A DNA stretch of 29,980 nucleotides from an uncultured Oscillospiraceae bacterium (GTDB lineage: Bacteria > Bacillota > Clostridia > Oscillospirales > Oscillospiraceae), in the NCBI GenBank assembly GCA_934589835.1, contig CAKTOK010000017.1, positions 1 to 29,980 on the forward strand, written 5' to 3'. Of this stretch, positions 22,218-29,702 are shown piece by piece. Under the pieces are notes generated by a model that searched no databases, was not told where the DNA came from, and saw only the letters and a program-made list of their open reading frames with translations. Each line of letters starts with the position of its first letter. Position 1 is the stretch's first letter. The position numbers were made by a program, and so were the translations under genes.

Positions 22218-22233
22218 TGGCATGAGTTTTGCA
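22218..22233 (+). promoter_or_regulatory. Sigma-54 (-24/-12) promoter
   Basis: TGGCATGAGTTTTGCA fits the sigma-54 consensus TGGCACN5TTGCW, with the essential GG and GC separated by exactly 10 nt. Transcription should begin about 12 nt downstream (near 22245), leaving a leader of about 40 nt with AAGGAGG before ATG 22287. It is divergent from, and probably activated by, the adjacent PrpR-type protein. Confidence 0.88.
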
Positions 22234-22286
22234 TAGTAATTAGCAGAAGGTTTTCCCACGGATCACCCAAAATCAAGGAGGTCAAT

Positions 22287-23216
22287 ATGCTTAAGAAGTA
22301 TCATGGTATCATCCCCCCCATTATCACGCCGGTAGACGCCCGTGAGAACGTGGACGAGTCGGGATACCGGCAGCTGCTGGAGTACTGCGTACAGGGCGGT
22401 CTGCACGGCATTCTGGTAGCCGGCACCAATGGCGAGACCATGGCGCTGACCCAGAAGGAGCGCACCCGCGCCATCCGGATCACGCTGGAACAGATCAATG
22501 GCCGCATTCCCGTTATGGCAGGCTGCATGGACACCAGTACCCGCCGCGTCATCGAAAACATCAAGGCGGCGCAGGACGTGGGTCTGACCTGCGCGGCGGT
22601 CACCTCCGTGTTCTATGACCGCCATACCTCTCAGGATGAGACGGTGCGCCACTTCGAGCGCATCCTGCAGGAGACCGATATCCCCGAGCTGATCATCTAC
22701 AACATTCCTCCCTTTACCGGCATAAAGCTCACCGGCGCGACCATCATCAAGATCGCCAAGCTGGACAAGCGCATCGTCGGCTGCAAGGATAGCTCCGGCG
22801 ACTTCACCAGCTTCCTGCAGGTCATGCATGAGTTCAATGACGACCCCAACTTCTCCACGCTCAGCGGCGCCACGGCGCAGGCCCTCACCGAGGTGCTGAT
22901 GGGCGCCGACGGCTTTGTTCCCGCGCTGGCTGCCTGCTTCCCGGAACTGTTTGTGGACGCCTACAACGCAGCCAGAAGCGGCGACATCGCCCTGACCTGG
23001 AAGTACGACGCGCTGCTGCGCGAGTCCTCCAAGATCCTGGGTATGACCAAGAACGGCACGGCCGCCGCCAAGTACGCCATCTCCCTGCGGGGCTTTACCG
23101 ACAAGCGCGTGATGTGGCCTCAGGACTTTACCTCTCCCGAGGAGGAGGCCAATATCGCCAAGAAGGTCAAAGAGGTGGACGAGCTGTACGCCGATTTCAA
23201 GAAGAGCCTGCAATAA
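22287..23216 (+). CDS. Dihydrodipicolinate synthase/N-acetylneuraminate lyase family aldolase
   Basis: A 309-residue class I aldolase/lyase of the DapA family. It forms a Schiff base between a lysine and a 2-oxo-acid. The active-site Lys167 is in GCKDSSGD, the proton-relay Tyr138 in IIYNIPP, and the substrate carboxylate loop is GTNGE (46-50), where biosynthetic DapA has GTTGE. Together with its place in a catabolic sigma-54 operon with sugar-acid-type enzymes, this suggests a 2-keto-3-deoxy-sugar-acid aldolase, dehydratase or related lyase rather than lysine biosynthesis (inference). It is the first gene after the sigma-54 promoter; the frame extends further upstream but ATG 22287 has AAGGAGG and the correct family start. 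Confidence 0.88.
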   Translation: MLKKYHGIIPPIITPVDARENVDESGYRQLLEYCVQGGLHGILVAGTNGETMALTQKERTRAIRITLEQINGRIPVMAGCMDTSTRRVIENIKAAQDVGLTCAAVTSVFYDRHTSQDETVRHFERILQETDIPELIIYNIPPFTGIKLTGATIIKIAKLDKRIVGCKDSSGDFTSFLQVMHEFNDDPNFSTLSGATAQALTEVLMGADGFVPALAACFPELFVDAYNAARSGDIALTWKYDALLRESSKILGMTKNGTAAAKYAISLRGFTDKRVMWPQDFTSPEEEANIAKKVKEVDELYADFKKSLQ

Positions 23217-23249
23217 CAGCGGAACGAAAACGGAAAACGTGGTGAAAAT

Positions 23250-24215
23250 ATGAAGAAAGTATTGTATATCCAGCCCATCCATGCCGCCGGTATGGATATG
23301 CTGCGTGAGAAGTACAACGTGGTGGTGGCCAACAATGAGGACAAGGCGTTCCTCATGGAAGCCGTCAAGGATGCCAGCGCCATCGTGACCCGCCTGACGG
23401 ACGTGGACAAGGACATCATCGCCGCCGGTACGAAGCTGGAGGCCATTGCCAAGAACGGCATCGGCGTGGACAACATCGATGTGGCGGAGGCCAACGCCCG
23501 CGGTATCGCGGTGCTGACCACCGGACACGCCAACACATGGTCCGTGGCGGAGCACACGATGTTCGCCGTGGGCGCGCTGTACAAGCGCCTGACCTATTTT
23601 GACAACGCCATGCACGCCGGCAACTGGAAGTGCCGCGACGAGGGCGGCTTCACCGATGTGGAGGGTCAGGTATTCGGCATCGTGGGTCTGGGCCGCATCG
23701 GCCAGATGGTGGCGGAGCTGGCAAAGGCTTTCCGCATGGAGGTGCTGGTGTTCGACCCGTTCCTGCCCCGCGAGAAGATCGAGAGCATGGGCTGCCAGTG
23801 GGCGGAGAGCTTCGATGAGCTGTGCAGACAGGCCGACGTGATCTCCCTGCATATGCCGCTGACGCCGGAGAACACCCACATGATCAACGACCACTCCCTG
23901 TCGCTGATGAAGCCCACCGCATTCGTCATCAACTTCTCCCGCGGCATGATGGTGGATCTGGACGCACTGTACCGCGCGCTGTCGGAGAAGAAGATCGCCG
24001 GCGCCGCGCTGGACGCCTTTACGCCGGAGCCTCCCGATTTCAGCCATCCCATCTACAAGCTGGACAACGTGCTGCTGTCCCCCCATACCGCCGGTATCTC
24101 CGAGGCGGCCCGCCGCCGGATGTCCATTCAGGTGGCAAAGGGCATCGACGATGTGCTCAGCGGCCGCGTTCCCGAGTGCTGCGCCAACAAGATGGAGATC
24201 TTCCATGTGCAGTAA
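23250..24215 (+). CDS. D-2-hydroxyacid dehydrogenase (phosphoglycerate dehydrogenase-like)
   Basis: A 321-residue NAD(P)-dependent dehydrogenase that interconverts 2-oxo- and D-2-hydroxy-acids. It has the split catalytic domain of the family (AKNGIGVDNIDVAEA segment), the Rossmann motif GLGRIG (146-151, GxGxxG), catalytic Arg231 in NFSRG, Glu260 in DAFTPEPP and His279 in LSPHTAG. Length matches hydroxypyruvate/glyoxylate reductases without the regulatory ACT domain, so it is not SerA of serine synthesis in the strict sense. The binding-protein gene follows after 113 nt, a stretch with an AT-rich part but no clear promoter. Confidence 0.9.
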   Translation: MKKVLYIQPIHAAGMDMLREKYNVVVANNEDKAFLMEAVKDASAIVTRLTDVDKDIIAAGTKLEAIAKNGIGVDNIDVAEANARGIAVLTTGHANTWSVAEHTMFAVGALYKRLTYFDNAMHAGNWKCRDEGGFTDVEGQVFGIVGLGRIGQMVAELAKAFRMEVLVFDPFLPREKIESMGCQWAESFDELCRQADVISLHMPLTPENTHMINDHSLSLMKPTAFVINFSRGMMVDLDALYRALSEKKIAGAALDAFTPEPPDFSHPIYKLDNVLLSPHTAGISEAARRRMSIQVAKGIDDVLSGRVPECCANKMEIFHVQ

Positions 24216-24328
24216 AGCGCCTGCACCCTCACGCAAAAGCAAATTCCACGGCATCAGCAGATGGCCGGCACGGCAGTGGCTGTCTGTTTATGTAAATAAA
24301 ACCAAAATTTATTTGAAGGAGAAAGAAC

Positions 24329-25354
24329 ATGAAAAAGATGAAGCGAATCTTTAGTCTTGTCCTCGCCCTCGCGATGGCCCTGACGCTGGTGGCCTGCGGC
24401 AACCAGCCCGCCGATCCCGACACCGAAGGCAACGGCGACACCCAGCAGCAGACCAAGCTGGATTGGCCCAAGAAGAACATCACCATCATCTGCCCCTACT
24501 CCGCCGGCGGCGGCAGCGACCTGATGAGCCGCGCGGTGGCCGATGAGCTGGCCAAGCGTCTGGGCGTCTCCGTTGTGGTTGACGACAAGCCCGGCGGATC
24601 CGGCTCCATCGGTATGCAGCTGTTGGCTGCCTCCAAGAACGACGGCTACACCCTGATCCTCACCGCCTGCGGTGCCTGTACGCTGTCCCCGTGGCTGAAC
24701 GACGTGACCTACACCGATGAGAGCTTCGCCCCCATCTGCCAGGTCTCCGCGTCTCCGTCCTTCATCTGCGTCCGCAAGGATTCCGGCATCACCACCTTCG
24801 ATGAGCTGGTGGAGAAGGCCAAGGCCAATCCCGGCACCATCACCGTCGGCTCCTCCGGCGCCGGCTCCTCCCACCACATCGGTCTGGCGGCTCTGGGCCT
24901 GGGCCTGGCTGACGACGCCAACCTGTTCCAGCACATCGCCTACGGCGGCGGCGCTGAGGCTGTCACCAACCTGCTGGGCGGCCACGTTGACGCTACCGCT
25001 ACCATCTGGTCTGAGGTCTCCGCTTACATCGAGTCCGGCGACTTCATCCCCCTGTTCTGCAACGGCCCCGAGACCCCTGACTTCGCCGGCGATCTGCCCT
25101 GCGCCGCTGACTACGACCTGACCTCCGACGGCGGCACCTGGTACGCCTTCGCGGCTCCCGCCGGCACCGATCAGGCCATTGTTGACCTGCTGGAGACCAC
25201 CATTCTGGACATCATGGCCCAGCCTGAGACGGTCCAGACCTTCGAGAATCTGGGCAACCCCGTGGTCCTGCTGGGCCAGAAGGAGATCGCTGAGAAGTGG
25301 AGCAGCGGCTACAAGAACGCGGAGACCACTCTGAAGGCCATCGGTATGCTGTAA
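24329..25354 (+). CDS. tctC: Tripartite tricarboxylate transporter substrate-binding lipoprotein (TctC/Bug)
   Basis: A 341-residue extracytoplasmic solute receptor for carboxylates. It has a lipoprotein signal with lipobox LVAC and lipidated C23. The mature domain shows ITIICPYSAGGGSDLMSRAVA (family pattern I-x-P-x-x-A-G-G-x-x-D) and KPGGSGSIGMQLLA, the two loops that bind a carboxylate in Bug/TctC proteins. A GTITVGSSGAGSSHHIGLA block completes the fold. Codon use is strongly biased to C-ending codons compared with neighbours, in line with high expression. GAAGGAG precedes the ATG. An unusual point is that the membrane subunits TctB and TctA are separated from it by an SDR gene. Confidence 0.92.
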   Translation: MKKMKRIFSLVLALAMALTLVACGNQPADPDTEGNGDTQQQTKLDWPKKNITIICPYSAGGGSDLMSRAVADELAKRLGVSVVVDDKPGGSGSIGMQLLAASKNDGYTLILTACGACTLSPWLNDVTYTDESFAPICQVSASPSFICVRKDSGITTFDELVEKAKANPGTITVGSSGAGSSHHIGLAALGLGLADDANLFQHIAYGGGAEAVTNLLGGHVDATATIWSEVSAYIESGDFIPLFCNGPETPDFAGDLPCAADYDLTSDGGTWYAFAAPAGTDQAIVDLLETTILDIMAQPETVQTFENLGNPVVLLGQKEIAEKWSSGYKNAETTLKAIGML

Positions 25355-25403
25355 GCGCATCGCGCCGCAGCACAAGACGATTTCAAAGCACATCACGGAA
25401 CGG

Positions 25404-25448
25404 CCAGCGGGGGATGGCAGCATCCCCCGGGCCGCTCCGGCCCGCTGG
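25404..25448 (+). terminator. Intercistronic stem-loop after tctC
   Basis: GGGGGATG-GCAG-CATCCCCC (25409-25428) is a perfect 8-bp hairpin, and CCAGCGG (25404-25410) can alternatively pair with CCGCTGG (25442-25448). No T-run follows, so it more likely stabilises the upstream tctC mRNA than terminates. Confidence 0.5.
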
Positions 25449-25466
25449 AAAAGGAGAAAGAATAAG

Positions 25467-26258
25467 ATGGATCTGAATCTGAAAGGCAAGGTCGTTGCCA
25501 TCACCGGCGGCACCACCGGCATCGGCGCGGAGGTAGCCCTTGGCTTCGCCCGCGAGGGCTGCAAGGTTGCCGTGTGCGGCAGAAGCGAGACCAAGATCAA
25601 GGAATTCGAGGAGATGTTCGCCAGAGAGGGCTTCGAGGCCCTGACCTGCAAGACCGACGTCTCCGTCAACGAGGAGCTGAAGGCGTTCGTCACCGCCGTG
25701 GTGGAAAAATTCGGACGTCTGGACGTGTTCATCAACAACGCAGGCATCAATTTCAGAAAGCCCTTCGATACCGTGACAGAGGAAGAGTGGCATCGACTGG
25801 TTGATATCAACTTCAAGAGCGTCTTTTACGGCACGGCCTACGCTGCCGAGGAGATGCGGAAAACCGGCGGCGGTGTGATCCTCAACACCTCCTCCTTCAC
25901 CTCTACGATCCCCACCTGCGGCATCGCCCTGTACTCTGCGGTCAAGGCCGGTGTGGATCAGCTAACGCGTGTATTCGCCGCAGAACTGGCGGCTGACCAT
26001 ATTCGTGTCAATTCGATCCAGCCCGGCATGGTGGTGACGCCGCTGACCCGTGAGAACTGCGAAAAGAACAACGACAAGCTGGTCAGCGCCATCGCCATGA
26101 AGCGGCTTGCTTATCCCAAGGATATCGTGCCCGGCTATCTGTTCCTGGCCTCCGATCAGGCGGAGTATATCGACGGCTTCACCATGCAGATCAGCGGCGG
26201 CAAGTTTGCAACGCAGAATCCCCATTACAGCTACCGTGCGGAAGGCGAGACCTATTGA
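25467..26258 (+). CDS. Short-chain dehydrogenase/reductase (classical SDR)
   Basis: A 263-residue classical SDR that oxidises or reduces a secondary alcohol with NAD(P). The cofactor motif is TGGTTGIG (TGxxxGIG), the structural NNAG is in VFINNAGINF, and the catalytic Ser/Tyr/Lys appear in LNTSSFTST and YSAVK (YxxxK), followed by IRVNSIQPGMVVTPL. Relatives include gluconate 5-dehydrogenase and 2-keto-3-deoxygluconate 5-dehydrogenase types; the exact substrate cannot be told. It lies between tctC and tctB, so it is expressed with the transporter. AAAAGGAG lies upstream of the ATG. Confidence 0.9.
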   Translation: MDLNLKGKVVAITGGTTGIGAEVALGFAREGCKVAVCGRSETKIKEFEEMFAREGFEALTCKTDVSVNEELKAFVTAVVEKFGRLDVFINNAGINFRKPFDTVTEEEWHRLVDINFKSVFYGTAYAAEEMRKTGGGVILNTSSFTSTIPTCGIALYSAVKAGVDQLTRVFAAELAADHIRVNSIQPGMVVTPLTRENCEKNNDKLVSAIAMKRLAYPKDIVPGYLFLASDQAEYIDGFTMQISGGKFATQNPHYSYRAEGETY

Positions 26259-26281
26259 GCCGCACAAGATTGGAGTAACGT

Positions 26282-26761
26282 ATGAAAAAATATTGCAGTC
26301 TGAATGTATTCGTCAGCCTGTTCCTGACCGTTCTCGGCGCTGCCTGGCTGGTCCTGTGCTACAAGATGAAGGGCGCGGGCATCGGCGACAGCTCCACCTG
26401 GGGCACCGGCGCGACGATCCCCAAGTTTATTCTCTACGTCTTCATCGCCCTGAATATCTGGGTCTTCATCAGCGAGATCCTCGCGGCCGGCAAGCGTCAG
26501 GCCGCGGAGACGCAGGATCCCAAGGCCAACCGCGGCGCGCTGGTGGTGGTGCTGGAGATCGTGGCCCTGCTGGTCTACTCCTTCGTGATGGAGTACATCG
26601 GCTTCATCATCGGCACCATCGCCCTGATGGTGGTGACCATGCTGCTGCTGGGTGAGAAGAACAAGATCCTGCTGGCCGCCGTGCCGGTGGGCTTCACCGC
26701 GTTCCTGTATGTGGTCTTCCAGTATGCCCTGAAGATCACCATCCCCACGCTCTTTATCTAA
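26282..26761 (+). CDS. tctB: Tripartite tricarboxylate transporter small membrane subunit (TctB)
   Basis: A 159-residue membrane protein with about four hydrophobic segments (about 8-27, 43-62, 79-101 and 115-145). The length, topology and pattern (GTGATIPKFILYVFIALNIWVF; IGFIIGTIALMVVTMLLLG) fit the poorly conserved TctB subunit, and it lies immediately before tctA. TctB and TctA form the membrane channel that takes substrate from TctC using an ion gradient. A TTGGAG site precedes the ATG. Confidence 0.85.
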   Translation: MKKYCSLNVFVSLFLTVLGAAWLVLCYKMKGAGIGDSSTWGTGATIPKFILYVFIALNIWVFISEILAAGKRQAAETQDPKANRGALVVVLEIVALLVYSFVMEYIGFIIGTIALMVVTMLLLGEKNKILLAAVPVGFTAFLYVVFQYALKITIPTLFI

Positions 26762-26773
26762 GGAGGAACACAG

Positions 26774-28267
26774 ATGAGTATTTTTGCTACGATGAGCTGG
26801 ACCGTGCTCCCGCTGTGCCTGCTGGGCACGGCTGCCGGTATCGTGTTCGGCTTCCTGCCCGGCCTGTCCGCCACCATGGGCGTGGCCCTGCTGATGCCCT
26901 TCACCTTTAACATGGGCATCATGGACTCCATGGCGCTGCTGCTGGGCGTGTACTGCGGCGGCATCTACGGCGGCAGCATCACCGCCATCCTGATCCGCAC
27001 CCCCGGTACGCCGGCGGCAGCCGCCACGGTACTGGACGGCTATCCCCTGACACAGAAGGGCAAGGCCAAGGAGGCCCTGTCCGCCGCCACGCTGGGCTCC
27101 ACGCTGGGCGGCCTGTTCAGCTGCGTCATCCTGATCCTGCTGGCCCGCGTTGTGGCCGCCGTGGCGCTGAAGTTCGGCGCGCAGGAGTATTTCGCCGTGG
27201 GTATCTTCGGCATGAGCATGGTCACCGCCCTGTCCGGCAAGAACCTGCGTAAGGGCATTATCTCCGCGCTGCTGGGCCTGATGCTGTCCACCATCGGTAT
27301 GGATGCCATCTCCGGCGCCACCCGCTTCACCCTGGGCAACACCTACATGATGGCCGGTATCGAGACCGTCACCGCGCTGGTGGGCCTGTTCGCCATCTCC
27401 GAGATCTTCCAGAAGGTGCAGAAGGGCCGCGACGAGCAGAAAAGCACCGTGGAGGCCTACACCGGCAAGAACCTGAGCCTGTTCCGCCTCATCAAGGAGC
27501 ATCCCGTGAACCTGCTGCGCTCCTCTGTCATCGGCACCATCGTGGGCATCATCCCCGCCACCGGCGGCGGCACGGCCTCCTGGATGAGCTACAACGAGGC
27601 GCGCCGCGGCTCCAAGGATCCCGACAGCTTCGGCAAGGGCAATCTTGACGGCGTTATCGCCTCCGAGACCGCCAACAACGCCGTGACCGGCGGCGCGCTG
27701 GTGCCCCTGCTGGCACTGGGCGTCCCGGGCGATACGGTGACGGCTGTCCTGCTGGGCGCGCTGATGCTCCAGGGCGTCACCCCCGGCCCCATGCTGTTCG
27801 TGGACCATGTGGACACCGTCAACGGCATCTATGTGCTGATGATCATGGCCAACATCTTTATGTGCATCCTCGGTATGGTGGGCGTCAAGCTGTTCCTGAA
27901 GGTGCTGAAGGTCCCCTCCAGCGCTCTGACGGCCTGCGTGCTGGCGCTGTGCTGCATCGGCGCCTTCGCCGTCCGCGGCTACACCTTTGATATCAAGTGC
28001 GCGCTGGTGCTGGGCGTGCTGGGCTATCTGTTCACCAAGACCGACTATCCCATTCCTCCCATCCTGCTGGGCCTGCTGCTGGGCAGCACCGTGGAATCCA
28101 ACTTCCGCAGAGCCATGTCCCAGACCGGCGGAGACTGGACCACGTTCTTCTCCCGCCCCATCTCCTGCGTGCTGCTGATCATCAGCATCATCGCGTTCTG
28201 CTATCCCATTGCCAAGGCCATCATCCATCACTTCAAGGCGCAGAAGGGTACGGCTGCCGCGGAGTGA
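26774..28267 (+). CDS. tctA: Tripartite tricarboxylate transporter large membrane subunit (TctA)
   Basis: A 497-residue protein with about 10-12 hydrophobic segments. It carries TctA signatures: FGFLPGLSATMGVALLMPFT near the N-terminus, GVYCGGIYGGSITAILIRTPGTP, GIIPATGGGTASWMSYNEARR, and GGALVPLLALGVPGDTVTAVLLGALMLQGV. These duplicated Gly/Pro-rich hairpins form the substrate site. TctA is the transporting subunit for citrate-like or other carboxylates; the imported compound depends on TctC. AAGGAGG (26760-26766) precedes the ATG, 12 nt after tctB. Confidence 0.95.
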   Translation: MSIFATMSWTVLPLCLLGTAAGIVFGFLPGLSATMGVALLMPFTFNMGIMDSMALLLGVYCGGIYGGSITAILIRTPGTPAAAATVLDGYPLTQKGKAKEALSAATLGSTLGGLFSCVILILLARVVAAVALKFGAQEYFAVGIFGMSMVTALSGKNLRKGIISALLGLMLSTIGMDAISGATRFTLGNTYMMAGIETVTALVGLFAISEIFQKVQKGRDEQKSTVEAYTGKNLSLFRLIKEHPVNLLRSSVIGTIVGIIPATGGGTASWMSYNEARRGSKDPDSFGKGNLDGVIASETANNAVTGGALVPLLALGVPGDTVTAVLLGALMLQGVTPGPMLFVDHVDTVNGIYVLMIMANIFMCILGMVGVKLFLKVLKVPSSALTACVLALCCIGAFAVRGYTFDIKCALVLGVLGYLFTKTDYPIPPILLGLLLGSTVESNFRRAMSQTGGDWTTFFSRPISCVLLIISIIAFCYPIAKAIIHHFKAQKGTAAAE

Positions 28268-28278
28268 GTCAACTTGAA

Positions 28279-28310
28279 GCTCAGGCCCGCGCGGCCGTGC
28301 GGGCCTGAGC
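28279..28310 (+). terminator. Intercistronic hairpin after tctA
   Basis: GCTCAGGCCCGC (28279-28290) pairs perfectly with 28299-28310 around an 8-nt loop. No T-run follows, so it probably tunes rather than ends expression of the downstream larA-like gene. Confidence 0.5.
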
Positions 28311-28348
28311 ATCCCCCCAGAGAATACCTCTCCAAAGGAGGAAACGAT

Positions 28349-29644
28349 ATGAAGATCGAACGGCAAACCGAATTGCGGAAGGTGCTGTCGCCGGTGACGC
28401 TGCCGAAGATGGCAGTCATCGAGCAGCATTTTCCCGACGATGCCATTCAGGATGTCCCCGCGTATCTGCGGGAGCGGCTGATGCCGGAGCACATCCGGTC
28501 CCGCATCCAACCGGGCATGAAGGTGGTGCTGACCGGCAGCAGCCGTCAGATCCACGATATGCCGGTGGTGCTGCGGGAGCTGGCCTCCTTCGTAAAGGAA
28601 CAGGGCGCACAGCCGTATATCATTCCGGCCATGGGCAGCCATGCCGGCGGCATTGCCGAGAAGCAGAAGGAGCTGCTGGAGGGCTACGGGATCACCGAGG
28701 CGTTCTGCGGCTGCCCCATCTATTCCAGCATGGAGACGGTGCAGGTGGGCGCACTGGACAACGGCGATGAGGTGCGTGTGGACCGCTTTGCCCACGCTGC
28801 CGACGCGGTCATTGTGGTGGGGCGCATCAAGGCGCACACCTCCTTCAGCGGCCCCTATGAGTCCGGTCTGGTGAAGATGATGGCCATTGGCATGGGCAAG
28901 CGCGAGGGTGCGGATTCCCTGCACCGCTCTGGCTTCGGCGCCATGGCCGTGCGGATGCCCCAGTATGCCAGACAGGTGTTTGACAGCTGCCGCATCGCCT
29001 TCGGCGTGGCCATCATCGAAAACGAGAAGGATCTCACCTGCCGGCTGGAGGTGATCCCCGCCGAGGAGATATTTGACCGCGAACCGGCGCTGCTGCAATA
29101 CGCCAAGAGCCGTATGCCGCGGTTCCTGTTTCCGGAGGCGGACGTGCTGGTGGTCCGGGAGATCGGCAAGAACATCTCCGGCGCGGGCATGGATCCCAAT
29201 ATCACCGGTACCTTCAGCACGCCCTTTGTCACCGGCGGACTGAAAAAGCAGCGCACGGTGGTGCTGGACATCGCGGAGGAGAGCCACGGCGCCTTTGTGG
29301 GACTGGGCTTTTCCGATGTCACCACGAATCGGGCGTTCGAAAAGCTGCGGACCAACGCGACGTATCTCAATCTGCTGACCTCTACCACCATCCAGTCGGC
29401 CCGCATCCCCATGATCATGGAGGACGACAAGCTGGCCCTGCAAACGGCCATCAAGACGCTGGTGGGCGTGGACAAGAACAGCGTGCGAATGACCCTCATC
29501 AGGAATACGCTCTCCATGGAGCGCATCATGGTCTCCGAGGAGCTGCTGCGGGAGCTCCGCGGCACCGAGGGCATCACCGTGCTGGAGGAGCCCCGCGAGC
29601 TGCGCTTTGACGAGGCGGACGCGCTGCTGGAGCTGGCGGAGTGA
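28349..29644 (+). CDS. LarA-like nickel-pincer racemase/epimerase (DUF2088 family)
   Basis: A 431-residue protein of the lactate racemase LarA superfamily. LarA enzymes use a covalent nickel-pincer nucleotide and racemise or epimerise the alpha-carbon of hydroxy acids. Seen here are GSHAGG (H98), GRIKAHTSFSGPYESGLVKMM (K161, H163, K176) and the C-terminal LarA-like lobe. The His-to-Lys spacing (13) differs from Lactiplantibacillus LarA (10), so it belongs to a separate subgroup, whose members have been proposed to act on other hydroxy acids. I infer epimerisation of the imported acid. The larB, larC and larE cofactor genes are not in the window. ATG 28349 has AAAGGAGG (28334-28341) upstream. 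Confidence 0.78.
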   Translation: MKIERQTELRKVLSPVTLPKMAVIEQHFPDDAIQDVPAYLRERLMPEHIRSRIQPGMKVVLTGSSRQIHDMPVVLRELASFVKEQGAQPYIIPAMGSHAGGIAEKQKELLEGYGITEAFCGCPIYSSMETVQVGALDNGDEVRVDRFAHAADAVIVVGRIKAHTSFSGPYESGLVKMMAIGMGKREGADSLHRSGFGAMAVRMPQYARQVFDSCRIAFGVAIIENEKDLTCRLEVIPAEEIFDREPALLQYAKSRMPRFLFPEADVLVVREIGKNISGAGMDPNITGTFSTPFVTGGLKKQRTVVLDIAEESHGAFVGLGFSDVTTNRAFEKLRTNATYLNLLTSTTIQSARIPMIMEDDKLALQTAIKTLVGVDKNSVRMTLIRNTLSMERIMVSEELLRELRGTEGITVLEEPRELRFDEADALLELAE

Positions 29645-29702
29645 TACCGGCGCCGCGCATTCGCGGGAAACACATCAAACCAAAGAAAGGAATGCGAGAA
29701 AT

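Noticed and set aside
22287..23216. Naming the aldolase dapA
   Set aside because: The fold and Schiff-base Lys are shared by many lyases; GTNGE instead of GTTGE and the catabolic context argue against lysine biosynthesis.
23250..24215. Naming the dehydrogenase serA
   Set aside because: It lacks the C-terminal regulatory (ACT) domain and lies in a catabolic operon; only the broader D-2-hydroxyacid dehydrogenase family is supported.
22263..24254. A 663-codon minus-strand frame opposite the dapA-like and dehydrogenase genes
   Set aside because: Same codon-bias shadow: no ribosome site, composition rich in His, Gly and Val, and it covers two well-supported genes.
26252..29443. A 1063-codon open frame on the minus strand, antisense to tctB, tctA and the larA-like gene
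   Set aside because: Its translation is His/Gln/Gly/Ala-rich low-complexity without any domain and mirrors the strong C-ending codon bias of the real plus-strand genes, each of which has family motifs and a ribosome site.
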